A stretch of DNA of 64,000 nucleotides from Methanolinea sp. (GTDB taxonomy: Archaea > Halobacteriota > Methanomicrobia > Methanomicrobiales > Methanospirillaceae): assembly GCA_018262855.1 (NCBI GenBank), contig JADFDO010000006.1, positions 1 to 64,000 on the forward strand, read 5' to 3'. Position numbers and translations under genes: made by a program. Numbering within the stretch: the stretch's first letter is position 1; the number at the start of each line of letters is the position of its first letter. Positions 53,737 through 62,247 of the stretch are shown here, one piece after another. The notes below the pieces were generated by a model that searched no databases, was not told where the DNA came from, and worked only from the letters and a program-made list of their open reading frames with translations.

Positions 53737-53856
53737 GCGGTGGTCGGGATGCCATGACCCTGCTGGTGCTGAGATGACAAGGTCCTTGGCCCGGTTTATT
53801 TACCAGACCTTCATATATGGCACATTTCTATTAAATCTCCACGTATATAATAATTG

Positions 53857-53876
53857 CGCAAAATAATAATTTTGCG
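53857..53876. promoter_or_regulatory. 20-bp palindrome at a putative promoter
   Basis: Arms cgcaaaat and attttgcg (8 bp, perfect) around 4 bases, directly after a TATA-like tatataata (53844-53852). An ATG at 53877 opens a 22-codon ORF, which would be leaderless. Coding status unproven. Confidence 0.4.
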
Positions 53877-54023
53877 ATGAAAAATTGGGATCAATCACAT
53901 ATTATTCTCTGTTCACGAAACCCAAACCGGAACAAAGAGAACTGAGAGCGCAAAAAAGTTCTTACAAACGGTCTCCCTGAATGGAGGTATGTTTTTTCCC
54001 CCGCCAGTCCCATTAAAATGAGA

Positions 54024-54106
54024 GCGAGGGTTGCCGAGCGGTCAAAGGCGATGGATTTAGGGTCCATTCTCGCAGGAGTTCAGGGGTTCGAATCCCTTCC
54101 CTCGCA
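54024..54106 (+). tRNA. tRNA-Leu (UAG)
   Basis: 83 nt with the long variable arm of class II tRNAs: acceptor GCGAGGG/CCCTCGC, discriminator A, anticodon stem ATGGA/TCCAT with loop TTTAGGG giving anticodon TAG, variable stem TCTCGCAGGAG, T-arm GGGGTTCGAATCCC. No intron. Confidence 0.96.
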
Positions 54107-54209
54107 TGTCTTGGTGTTCCTGGCACCCGCAGCCGGGAACCAATCCCTGCTGCTCACACCCCGGGACAATGGAAAGATTTTTTCTGGATCGGGTTCCCTC
54201 ACTCCCGTA

Positions 54210-54716
54210 ATGGACATTTACATACTCAGGCACGGCAAGGCAGGTATCGCGGACCATGGCAGTGCTGATGATCACATGAGACACCTTACGCCCCGGGGGG
54301 TGGAGGAGATCAAGGTTATAGGAGAATGGATCCGGGAGAGAGCCATAGATTTCTCCGTCATTGCCTCAAGCCCGCTTGCTCGGGCCAGGGAGACTGCTTC
54401 AATTGTATCCGGAATCCTCTCCGGTTCCGAGAATGTGCAGATGTGGGAAGAGCTCACACCCGGTGTGCCACCGGGTGCAGTCGTTCAGAAGATAAAACGC
54501 CTCACGCCGGGAAGTTGCATACTGCTCGTGGGGCACGAGCCGCAGCTCTCGTCACTCATCTCCCTGCTTGTATGCAACTGCCCTGATTGTGATATTACCA
54601 TGAAAAAAGGAGGGATTGCACGAATACGCCTTGAGGAAGGGTTGGTTTCTGGAACTCTCCTGTGGCTCCTCCCTCCCGGGCTCATACGGGATCTGGTATC
54701 GGATGGGAAAGGATGA
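54210..54716 (+). CDS. SixA-like phosphohistidine phosphatase
   Basis: 168 residues from ATG 54210; the longer open frame runs through tRNA-Leu and is excluded. Histidine-phosphatase RHG motif (YILRHGKAG), SSPLARARETA and GHEPQLSSL provide the two catalytic His and two Arg. SixA removes phosphate from His in phosphorelay proteins; this window encodes several PAS sensors. Confidence 0.88.
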   Translation: MDIYILRHGKAGIADHGSADDHMRHLTPRGVEEIKVIGEWIRERAIDFSVIASSPLARARETASIVSGILSGSENVQMWEELTPGVPPGAVVQKIKRLTPGSCILLVGHEPQLSSLISLLVCNCPDCDITMKKGGIARIRLEEGLVSGTLLWLLPPGLIRDLVSDGKG

Positions 54717-54722
54717 GATAGT

Positions 54723-55496
54723 TCACCGGGCATTCCATATCTCGAACCGGCAGAGATTGCTCCCCATCGCGTAGCAATGGGTCTCCACCGCTTCCTTCTT
54801 TTCCCCATAATACGTTGAAAAGAGTGCGGAGAGGATGCCGGCATCGAAAGCACATTCGGGCTTTCCGGTAATCGGCAGGTCCATGCACTCGAAGCACTCC
54901 CTGATCACCATGGTGACCGGATCTTCCCTTTCAAAATCTACCCTGCCAAGGCCCGAACGGGACCAGAAGTCACCGATATTTTTGATAAACGAATGAAGAT
55001 CGGTATCCTGGACGAGAGGATATATTGCCGCTCCTGCCTTTAACCCTGCCCGTGTCAGGATGGGATGAATGCTGATACCCTCAGAAAGAAGACTCACACG
55101 GAGCGATGTGAGGATGAAAGAGAAGACATCCCTCTGGGTAGCATTCTCAGGGAGCGAGTCAGGGAAGAACCTATCCGCCCAGAGCATCTCTGCATCCCCT
55201 GCATCTGCCCTGACAATGACCCGGCCATTCAGCGATATGATCCGCCTCCTCGCATCTTCAGGGTCCGGCCGGGATGTGATGATCCCTGCCTCTGCGAGGG
55301 ATTTAATGTGGACAGAAATTGTGGACTTCACCCGTTCGGATCTCAAGACAATCTCTTCGAAATCCTTGTCACCGTCCTGCAGCATCTCAATTATCTTTCC
55401 TTTGAGGGGACTGTCAATGGCTTTTAATCCCTGCTCAGAGGCGATGATCTGAATGAATGGTTCATTCTCCTGAGATGACCTTTCAGGGGTGCTCAT
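54723..55496 (-). CDS. MsvR-like redox regulator (ArsR wHTH plus V4R domain)
   Basis: 257 residues. N-terminal ArsR-type winged helix (about 25-95: VKSTISVHIKSLAEAGIITSR), linker, and a C-terminal V4R domain (about 110-255) with a cluster of Cys (CFEC, ECAF, HCYAMGSNLCRFE). This combination is that of MsvR, a methanogen redox-responsive regulator that binds near TTCG-containing boxes. TTCGTATA boxes occur in its own upstream region, next to its TATA at 55532-55542. Confidence 0.78.
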   Translation of the reverse strand: MSTPERSSQENEPFIQIIASEQGLKAIDSPLKGKIIEMLQDGDKDFEEIVLRSERVKSTISVHIKSLAEAGIITSRPDPEDARRRIISLNGRVIVRADAGDAEMLWADRFFPDSLPENATQRDVFSFILTSLRVSLLSEGISIHPILTRAGLKAGAAIYPLVQDTDLHSFIKNIGDFWSRSGLGRVDFEREDPVTMVIRECFECMDLPITGKPECAFDAGILSALFSTYYGEKKEAVETHCYAMGSNLCRFEIWNAR

Positions 55497-55547
55497 GAAT
55501 GTCCTTATCCATAAATAAATGTGGGCAAAAAGTATTTATAACTATAG

Positions 55548-55581
55548 TTCGTATATAGTAGATTGTTCGTATAGGTTCGAA
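55548..55581. promoter_or_regulatory. TTCGTATA direct repeats in the divergent promoter region
   Basis: TTCGTATA at 55548-55555 and again at 55566-55573 (18 bp apart), then TTCGAA at 55576-55581. They sit between the MsvR-like gene's TATA and the divergent wHTH gene, and overlap a plus-strand TATATAG. Likely sites for autoregulation by the MsvR-like protein, by analogy with known MsvR boxes. Confidence 0.6.
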
Positions 55582-55704
55582 CAAAGAGGCGGACCGGTGC
55601 ACCTTTCCCGGTGGGGATGGGTCGGGACGTCTTCCGAGAACCACCCTCTGTCAGGGTGAAAGCCCCGGACGAGCTGCCCAACGGACAACAAATGGAGAAA
55701 TATC

Positions 55705-55977
55705 ATGACACTGGCATCGACCCCGGCCCAGACAAATGGGCTCGAGATGAGGGGGCCAGTCACAAGAACCGACTGCCTCCCTTCCTCCGCACAAGCAGTG
55801 TTCTCACTGCTCGGTGATGGAAAAGAGCGGACTCTGAATGAGATCATCGGCCAGGTAGCGTTCTCGCCGAGGACCATCAGAAATGCGCTGAACAAACTCA
55901 GGAAAAGCGGGCTTATTATCGCGAAGTTCAATTTCAAGGATGCACGAAAACCCCTCTATAAATTAAAGACCGCCTGA
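55705..55977 (+). CDS. Winged-helix DNA-binding protein
   Basis: 90 residues; ATG follows GGAGAAATATC. The C-terminal two thirds is a MarR/BlaI-like wHTH: AVFSLLGDGKERTLNEIIGQ, FSPRTIRNALNKLRKSGLI, with wing DARKPLYKLK. Divergent from the MsvR-like gene across the TTCGTATA boxes. Targets unknown. Confidence 0.78.
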   Translation: MTLASTPAQTNGLEMRGPVTRTDCLPSSAQAVFSLLGDGKERTLNEIIGQVAFSPRTIRNALNKLRKSGLIIAKFNFKDARKPLYKLKTA

Positions 55978-56257
55978 ATCTGGCAGCAGCAGGTAAGCAA
56001 TAATTCACCAGTTTGCGGCCCCTGGTGTTGCCGGCATCTGTTTTTAAGCCGGGAGAAGAGAGTGCTTCTGTTCCTGTGAAGCCCCTCATTTCCGGTTCAA
56101 CCTGATCAGTCAGTTGTATTACATCTGGAGAAATCAGCATCTACCCTGGCGCAAATTCTGGTTTATCCAGGGGATACTCAGTATCTCTCCTTTCAGTGCA
56201 TGCACGGTTCTCGGTCACGAATTGATACTCATGCTTCAGTATGGGTATATTTTCAGG

Positions 56258-57157
56258 TCACACATCAACCTGGAAAAACATCCTTATCATGAGCCCGATT
56301 AAGAATGATACTCCCGCAATACCAAGTGAGAGCGCAGCCATCTCGAGGAATCTCCTGCCGAACGGGAGATCCTGTGCCACTGACGTATAAAAAGTGAAGC
56401 AGAGAATGATACCTACCGCGAAGAGAAGAGTGACGGCAAGTGCTGTAAAGGGATTCCCTATAAGGAGAAACGGCACCACAAGGATGAAGACCGTCAGAAT
56501 ATAGGCAATGCCCGTATAGAGAGCAGCTTTTATTGGTTTCTGTCCTCCGGGATCTGCTTTCTGCGAGAGGTATTCCGATGCTCCCATGGAGAGGGCTGCC
56601 GCGACACCCATGATACTTCCAACTGCCGCAATGATCCGTGTATCCTGGAGTGCAAAAGTAAATCCTGCAAGGCTTCCTGTGAACTCAACAAGTGCATCGT
56701 TCAATCCAAGAACAATGGATCCAAGGTAGTGAAGCCTCTCTTCTTTGAGGAGCGCAATGATCTCCATCTCATGACGTTCCTCGTCGGCAATGATCTTGTC
56801 GATATCGATGATCCGGCCGGTCAGGTCCCTGTATGTCCTGATCGCATCCTCTTCCCTTCCCTCCATCAGCTTTATGGCGAAGGTGAGCCCGAAAATTCGG
56901 GCAGTCAGGTAATAACTCCAGACTTTAAGGAGAGAGGGACTTGCATCGATCCCGGTATGGGATCTCCAGAACCGGTAATGGCCAAGCTCCTGATCTGCCA
57001 TCTTTGAGAGGACCTGACCATTTGGATCGTTGCCTGATGCTCTTGCAAGCATGCGATAGATTCGGTACTCTGTCACCTCATCGCGCTGGAAGCCTTCGAT
57101 TCGCTCCTTCAGTTCTGCCGAAAGAAGTGCAGAGGATTCGGCACCTGCCAGACTCAC
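56258..57157 (-). CDS. Ferritin-like/VIT1 (CCC1) metal transporter
   Basis: 299 residues from GTG, preceded by GAAGGAG. N-terminal ferritin-like domain (about 20-145) with Glu/His ligands DEVTEYRIYRML, ADQELGHYRFWR and DEERHEMEI, then a VIT1/CCC1 membrane domain of five helices (GLNDALVEFTGSLAGFTFAL, SMGASEYLSQKA). This is the MbfA/Er-VIT1 layout: export of Fe2+/Mn2+ with metal sensing. Nearby MsvR-like regulator suggests redox/iron control. Confidence 0.88.
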   Translation of the reverse strand: MSLAGAESSALLSAELKERIEGFQRDEVTEYRIYRMLARASGNDPNGQVLSKMADQELGHYRFWRSHTGIDASPSLLKVWSYYLTARIFGLTFAIKLMEGREEDAIRTYRDLTGRIIDIDKIIADEERHEMEIIALLKEERLHYLGSIVLGLNDALVEFTGSLAGFTFALQDTRIIAAVGSIMGVAAALSMGASEYLSQKADPGGQKPIKAALYTGIAYILTVFILVVPFLLIGNPFTALAVTLLFAVGIILCFTFYTSVAQDLPFGRRFLEMAALSLGIAGVSFLIGLMIRMFFQVDV

Positions 57158-57320
57158 AACTCCTTCTTCGTCTATTTTCAGTATGCGGGAGGTTTAATGA
57201 TTCCCTTTTCATCAAAAAAACCGCAGAATAAGTTACGAATGCATCCCTTTTCAATGACATCCCGGCCAAATGACCGGACCGGAGTGAGGAGCGAGGATCT
57301 TTCGATATGGATAGATCATC

Positions 57321-58505
57321 TCAAAGAGATCGAGTATTGCCGTGTGAACCAGGGTTATGCCTTGAGAGATTCTCTTTCCGCCGGGTTCCCGGAAAAGAGT
57401 CAGGAACCCTGGCTTCTGCCCTGAGCAGGATCTCGTGGGGGAGGCCTGAGAGGGCAACTGCCGCAAGTGCACCGACTACCCCAAATCCACCGTAGATCTC
57501 TATGCCATGTTCCGTGGCGATTGCTTCAGCCTCTTCCCTCGTTATCACCTCCCGCCTCGCCCTTTCTCCATAGGCCCGGAGCGATGGAGGTATGATGAAA
57601 CCCTGCTTGAATGCCATTCCCCATTCTGGCGACAGTGACTCATCCTCGACAAAGTTGAGGGCCCGTTCCTTCACCCGGGTATATGATCCCTTTGGCATCG
57701 CAATCTCTATGTAACTGCAGGAGTTCCCGGCAGTTTTCCGGGTCACCGCCGGGTTGAGCATTGCCACGTGATGGCTGATGGGGAGTACGCCTTTCATGGT
57801 CTCCAGGTGCTGGAGGAGAGCAAGGGAAAGGGCAAAGGTCGCACCCCTTTCCCTGTTGTCTGTATCATCAATCCCTGCAATCACGTGGGTAAGCGCCTTT
57901 GTCCTGACACTGCCCTCGACAATATCGCCGGATCTCTGGATACTCACGTCGCAGACCCCCCCTGCATGGGACATCATGTCGGTGAGCGAGTATGCCGGAC
58001 CACCTATACACCTGATATGCTGAACGAGATCTTCACCGTCCCTTTCGATACCTGCAACTCCAACTGCTGCCGCAGGGTGGAGCCCGATATCGACATCCCG
58101 GTGCCCGAGATGGGCCCATTCCCGGATCAGGGTCCCGTCACGGCGAACGTTCTCGATGACACCCCCTGCATGGGTATGATGGTAGGCACAGAATGCCGCG
58201 TTTGCACTGCTCAGGCAGTCATGGTGGATCTCGACCCTGTCACCATCGATGGTGGTGAATATCCTCCTGCAGGCACTTGAAGGGATGGCACTGATCGCGG
58301 CATACTTCGCAGGATTCCGGCCCATCTTTCTCTCGCGGATCACGACACACCCCTCATCGAGCAGCCTGTTGATCCAGTCCTGGGCGGTACTTCTTGGAAC
58401 AGAGGTCCCCCTCTGGATGTCCGTGATCGTGAAAAATCCGTGTTCAAGCGTGCAGGCCCGCATGAGGTGCAGGTATTCACGCCGTTTCTGGATGACTCCC
58501 CTCAT
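57321..58505 (-). CDS. Methanogenesis marker protein 11-like, with N-terminal winged helix
   Basis: About 394 residues from ATG 58505 (a GIDDTD-type protein). Residues about 8-75 form a wHTH (FFTITDIQRGTSVPRSTAQD). The remainder has VIAGIDDTDNRERGATFALS and AVTRKTAGNSCSYIEIAMPKG, which I associate with methanogenesis marker 11/DUF1743-like proteins. TiaS shares GIDDTD but would have OB and zinc-ribbon domains, not seen. Its start overlaps the homoserine dehydrogenase gene by about 29 bp. Role unknown. Confidence 0.68.
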   Translation of the reverse strand: MRGVIQKRREYLHLMRACTLEHGFFTITDIQRGTSVPRSTAQDWINRLLDEGCVVIRERKMGRNPAKYAAISAIPSSACRRIFTTIDGDRVEIHHDCLSSANAAFCAYHHTHAGGVIENVRRDGTLIREWAHLGHRDVDIGLHPAAAVGVAGIERDGEDLVQHIRCIGGPAYSLTDMMSHAGGVCDVSIQRSGDIVEGSVRTKALTHVIAGIDDTDNRERGATFALSLALLQHLETMKGVLPISHHVAMLNPAVTRKTAGNSCSYIEIAMPKGSYTRVKERALNFVEDESLSPEWGMAFKQGFIIPPSLRAYGERARREVITREEAEAIATEHGIEIYGGFGVVGALAAVALSGLPHEILLRAEARVPDSFPGTRRKENLSRHNPGSHGNTRSL

Positions 58506-59475
58506 GGATATCGCGAATACACAGGAGATCACCGAGAATGGCGCTTGCCGTCTCGACGGAGCCGGCCCCCTTCCCGATCAGCGTGATCTCTCCTGCCATG
58601 TCTGTCTCGATGGTGATTGCATTGAGGGTCCCTTCCACGACAAGGGGGTGAGTTATCGGGAGGAGCCTCGGGGCAACCCTGAGGATGCCACGGCCCGGGA
58701 TCGCCTCAGCGATCAGCCGTATAGTGCAGTGCTGCTCCTCTGCAAGCCGGAGAGCATTGTTGGTGAGCTTGTTGATCCCGGTGATATCGACATCCTCGAG
58801 TCTTACAGTCTCTTTCCAGAATTTGTTCGCCAGGATCACAAGCTTAATCGCCGGATCGATCCCCTTCACGTCATAGGTTGGATCTGCCTCTGCATACCCC
58901 ATCTCCCGCGCCTCGAGAAGCGCCTGCTCGTAGGTAAGTCCCTCATCGGCCATCCTGGTGAGGATGAAATTACATGTCCCGTTCAGGACACCGAATATCG
59001 CCAGGATCCTGTTGCCTGCGAGCCCCTGGTCGAGCGTATGCATGATGGGGATAGCCCCTCCCACTGTTGCTTCATACCGGATCTGCACTCCCTTCTCCCG
59101 GGCTTTTGACATGAGGAGCGAGAACTCCCGTGAGATGGGACCTTTGTTCGAGGTGACGATATCGTGTCCCCTGTCGATGGCCTCAAGAATATGGGTGAGC
59201 GCTGGCTCGCCTGTGATGGCATTCGTCGGGGTTACTTCGACGAGGACATCATAGTCAGCCTTTTTGACAACGTCCAATGCACCAAGAGACCTGTCGCCAC
59301 AGAAACCACTCTTCTGCTTTACCCTGAGTATATCCGCGATGCTGATGCCGTTCTTATCGATGAGGGCACTCTTCGAATCGGCCACCGCAGTCACATCGAT
59401 ACCAAGGTCTTTTTCCCCGAGCATACGCAGTACTCCTTTTCCCACGGATCCCATGCCGAGTATGGCGACCTTCAT
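58477..59475 (-). CDS. hom: Homoserine dehydrogenase
   Basis: 332 residues. NAD(P)-binding GMGSVGKGVLRML, VEVTPTN, SNKGPIS, the substrate region YEATVGGAIPIM and catalytic-Lys segment DPTYDVKGIDPAIKLVILANKF (split: DPTYDVKGID and AIKLVILANKF). Converts aspartate semialdehyde to homoserine for Thr and Met. No ACT domain itself; the upstream gene, overlapping by 4 nt, supplies a separate ACT protein. Confidence 0.95.
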   Translation of the reverse strand: MKVAILGMGSVGKGVLRMLGEKDLGIDVTAVADSKSALIDKNGISIADILRVKQKSGFCGDRSLGALDVVKKADYDVLVEVTPTNAITGEPALTHILEAIDRGHDIVTSNKGPISREFSLLMSKAREKGVQIRYEATVGGAIPIMHTLDQGLAGNRILAIFGVLNGTCNFILTRMADEGLTYEQALLEAREMGYAEADPTYDVKGIDPAIKLVILANKFWKETVRLEDVDITGINKLTNNALRLAEEQHCTIRLIAEAIPGRGILRVAPRLLPITHPLVVEGTLNAITIETDMAGEITLIGKGAGSVETASAILGDLLCIRDIHEGSHPETA

Positions 59476-59963
59476 TCGACCTCCTCCAGCGGTTCGACGA
59501 GAAGGAAATCCTTCTCTTTTGCCACCCTTCGCAGGATATCCATTGCCTGTTCCATATCCTCTTTATTCACCGATTTGATCAGGAGGCGGGCTGATGAGAC
59601 CTCAGTGATAGCCGGCATACTGATGTTGAGCTCGGTCACCTCAGCAAACCCTGTGCGATCGATCCGGTCAACGGTGTCCCCGAGATCGGTATGGATGAGG
59701 TGCCCTATCATCATCACTGCTTTCTGATAAAGAAGGCGTTCGTGCCCGATCCGCTGGATATTGACTCCCTGTTCGCGAAGGAGCCTGGTGAGGTCCTTCA
59801 TGCGATGATCTGGGAGTTCCAGCACGATCTGGACAGAGAGCATCTTGCCCCTCTGTTTGTCATCGCGCTGATGGATCACTGCGATGATATTGCCACCCAC
59901 CTCCGAGATAGGCTTGAGGGCGGCCACCAGCTGCCCGGGGGCATCCTTGATCTCGAGTTTCAT
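59472..59963 (-). CDS. Stand-alone ACT-domain protein
   Basis: About 163 residues from ATG 59963 (GTG 59975 possible). N-terminal ACT domain (about 1-80: LEIKDAPGQLVAALKPISEVGGNIIAVIHQ), then a second ACT-like half. Coupled to hom; probably a regulatory subunit sensing threonine or another amino acid. Conserved neighbour of hom in methanogens. 59976-60141 shows no gene. Confidence 0.82.
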   Translation of the reverse strand: MKLEIKDAPGQLVAALKPISEVGGNIIAVIHQRDDKQRGKMLSVQIVLELPDHRMKDLTRLLREQGVNIQRIGHERLLYQKAVMMIGHLIHTDLGDTVDRIDRTGFAEVTELNISMPAITEVSSARLLIKSVNKEDMEQAMDILRRVAKEKDFLLVEPLEEVE

Positions 59964-60141
59964 GGATACCTGCACAGGTTCACCCGTATTGTTAGGTTAG
60001 CACTCCGGTGAAGATAAGCCTTTTACCCGGGGCGTTCTCCCAGATCCGCAGGCATTTCGTGCATCAGAGGCGGCAGAGGGCCCTGATAGCATCTTCATTA
60101 CTCATATTGAGGCGGATCTCCCCACTCTTTTTCCACACCAG

Positions 60142-62202
60142 TTATTTCCCGATCCCGTAATATTTCCGGATGAACTCCCGTATCTTCTCTGATTCGATCC
60201 AGCCCCGGTCAAGCTGGGTGATTGTTTTATCTATCTCTTTGGTCTGCAGGTGGATCTTTGTTGCAAGCGGCCCTCCCTCGAGATCAGCAAGGCCGACGAT
60301 GACCTGGACAGGATTTCTCAAATGATCGCCAAGGATGGCAAATTGCTCGATGTTCTTCTCGATCTGCTCGTAGGCCAGCCTCTTCTCCTCTTCCATCATT
60401 CTTGCACGTGTGATGTCACGTATGATGGTGAGAACCTGTATCACCCTTTTCTCCTCGTAGACAGGGATGTGCCGGGTCTCGAAGATGCGTTCCTTATCTC
60501 CGGCGTGGAAACTGGCGGTAGCCACCACGCTCTCTCCTGTCTCAAAGACCTTTCTGATGCCATCCAGGCACGGTGCGGCAAGACCGGGCAGGGCATATTC
60601 AAGTTTCATCCCGATGATACTCCCGGTTCTCCCGATCTTTTCCAGCCATCGCTCGAGTATCGAATTGACAAGGACAATGTGATACTCCCGGTCTACGAGA
60701 AAGATCCCATCGATCATTGCATTGAGGGTGGTCACGTACTGGTCTTTCGAGGCTGCCAGCCTATCTTCCGCCACTTTTCTCTCTGTAATATCGGTCAGCA
60801 CCGTCAGGGTGGCGTTCTGGTTCTTGTAGACAATCGGGACAGCGTTTACAAGAACCGTCCGGGTAGCGCCACCCTTTGCAACAATGGCAATCTCATATGG
60901 ATCGACATGCTTTCCAAGAGCCCGTTCGAGGCTGAATTTTTTCACCTTCTCCCAGCAGGGCTTGTCAATATACTGGAAGATCGAAGTCCCAATTATTTCG
61001 TCGATGGTTCTTCCCACCGTGTGTGCCGCGGAAGGATTTGCATAGAGGATTTTGTCCTGCCCGTAGACAATGACATAATCCGGGAGGTTGTCCACCAGTT
61101 TCCTGTACCTCTCCTCGCTCTCGTCAAGGGCCATGTGCGAGTGCTTCTCTTCCGTGACATCGGTGAATACCTCCTCGATATATCCCTTCTCGGGTACTAT
61201 CCTGGCAAAGAATCTTGCCCAGAAGATTGTCCCGTCTTTCCGGGTAAAACGTGCATCGAAATTAGAAACCATCCCGCTGTCATCGAGGATCGATATCAGC
61301 TGCTCCCTGACACCTGCATCGGCATAGTGCTCTGTGAACCGGAATTCATGCTTGAAGTTCTCCACCGAGGAGTACCCGAACATGCCTGCCATGTGCTGGT
61401 TGGCGTCAATGATGCTGCCGTCACCAATACCGGCACGCGCAAGGCCGACCTGGGCATTGTTATAGAGCCCCTGATACCGCTCCTTGCTCTCCCGGAGGGC
61501 CTCTTCGGCTTTTTTCCTCCCCGTGATGTCGACCAGGGTGAACACAAACCTTCTTCCCGGGAGGGGGCCTGCCGATACGAGGCCGTTGAGGATAACCCCG
61601 TCAGTCCTCTTGAGGTGGCATTCAAAATCCGCCACTGCCCCTTGGGGTGAGATCCGGGCCATTAACTCGGACTTTTGCCGTTCTTCGGTGAAAAAGTCAA
61701 GAAGGTTCCTCCCGGCAAGTTCCCTCGCCCGCAGTCCCAGGAGATCCGCTCCACGCTCGTTCACTTCGTCAATGATAAACCCGGTCCGGAGGTTCATGAC
61801 GAGGAAGATCCCGGCTTCCGAGTAATCGAAGATCCCGTGGTAACGGTCTTCCTGCTCTTTCAGGTTATTGGAGAGGGAGGCTACAATTACCCCGATTGAG
61901 ACAAACACGTAAAAACTCGCTGTTGACTGGGTGATGATATCGATATCCGGGTACCCCACGATGTAGGCCATCGCAAGATAGCCCATCGAGATGGCGACAG
62001 TATATAGCACTCCGCTTCTGGGGAACCAGTACGCAGCAATTACAATAGGGATGTAAAAAAGCTGGGGGGTGATGAGGTTGAACCCGCGGTCAAGACTGAA
62101 GAGGTTCAAAAGAAATGCAAAGAACGTGCTGAAGAGAAGGATCACCATCCAGAAATCTTTCTCTTCGAGAATCGCCGGGATCCGGTTCTTCAGCATTCCC
62201 AT
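60142..62202 (-). CDS. Membrane multi-PAS protein with DHp-like tail and no ATPase
   Basis: 686 residues; ATG 62202 or 62196 (GAGG spacing favours the second). Four or five N-terminal helices (about 15-110), four PAS/PAC domains (about 115-600), then a helix pair with an H-box-like GDHLRNPVQVIVGLADL. No HATPase follows; it ends in ITQLDRGWIESEKIREFIRKYYG. Similar GWIESEK endings recur in Methanomicrobiales PAS proteins as I recall, so it is probably intact and not truncated. May be phosphorylated by another kinase, or act as a scaffold. Confidence 0.85.
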   Translation of the reverse strand: MGMLKNRIPAILEEKDFWMVILLFSTFFAFLLNLFSLDRGFNLITPQLFYIPIVIAAYWFPRSGVLYTVAISMGYLAMAYIVGYPDIDIITQSTASFYVFVSIGVIVASLSNNLKEQEDRYHGIFDYSEAGIFLVMNLRTGFIIDEVNERGADLLGLRARELAGRNLLDFFTEERQKSELMARISPQGAVADFECHLKRTDGVILNGLVSAGPLPGRRFVFTLVDITGRKKAEEALRESKERYQGLYNNAQVGLARAGIGDGSIIDANQHMAGMFGYSSVENFKHEFRFTEHYADAGVREQLISILDDSGMVSNFDARFTRKDGTIFWARFFARIVPEKGYIEEVFTDVTEEKHSHMALDESEERYRKLVDNLPDYVIVYGQDKILYANPSAAHTVGRTIDEIIGTSIFQYIDKPCWEKVKKFSLERALGKHVDPYEIAIVAKGGATRTVLVNAVPIVYKNQNATLTVLTDITERKVAEDRLAASKDQYVTTLNAMIDGIFLVDREYHIVLVNSILERWLEKIGRTGSIIGMKLEYALPGLAAPCLDGIRKVFETGESVVATASFHAGDKERIFETRHIPVYEEKRVIQVLTIIRDITRARMMEEEKRLAYEQIEKNIEQFAILGDHLRNPVQVIVGLADLEGGPLATKIHLQTKEIDKTITQLDRGWIESEKIREFIRKYYGIGK

Positions 62203-62247
62203 GGTCCTCTTAACCCCTTCCTTCTCTCAACCGGTTGATGCCTGTGC

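Noticed and set aside
54018-54209. N-terminal extension of the SixA-like protein
   Set aside because: The frame passes through tRNA-Leu; homology starts at ATG 54210.
60250-61650. 466-residue plus-strand ORF opposite the PAS gene
   Set aside because: Antisense shadow; the minus strand has unmistakable PAS domains.
60142-62202. Frameshifted histidine kinase with a lost HATPase
   Set aside because: No HATPase motifs in any frame downstream, and the C-terminal tail looks like a natural end of a known methanogen PAS type.
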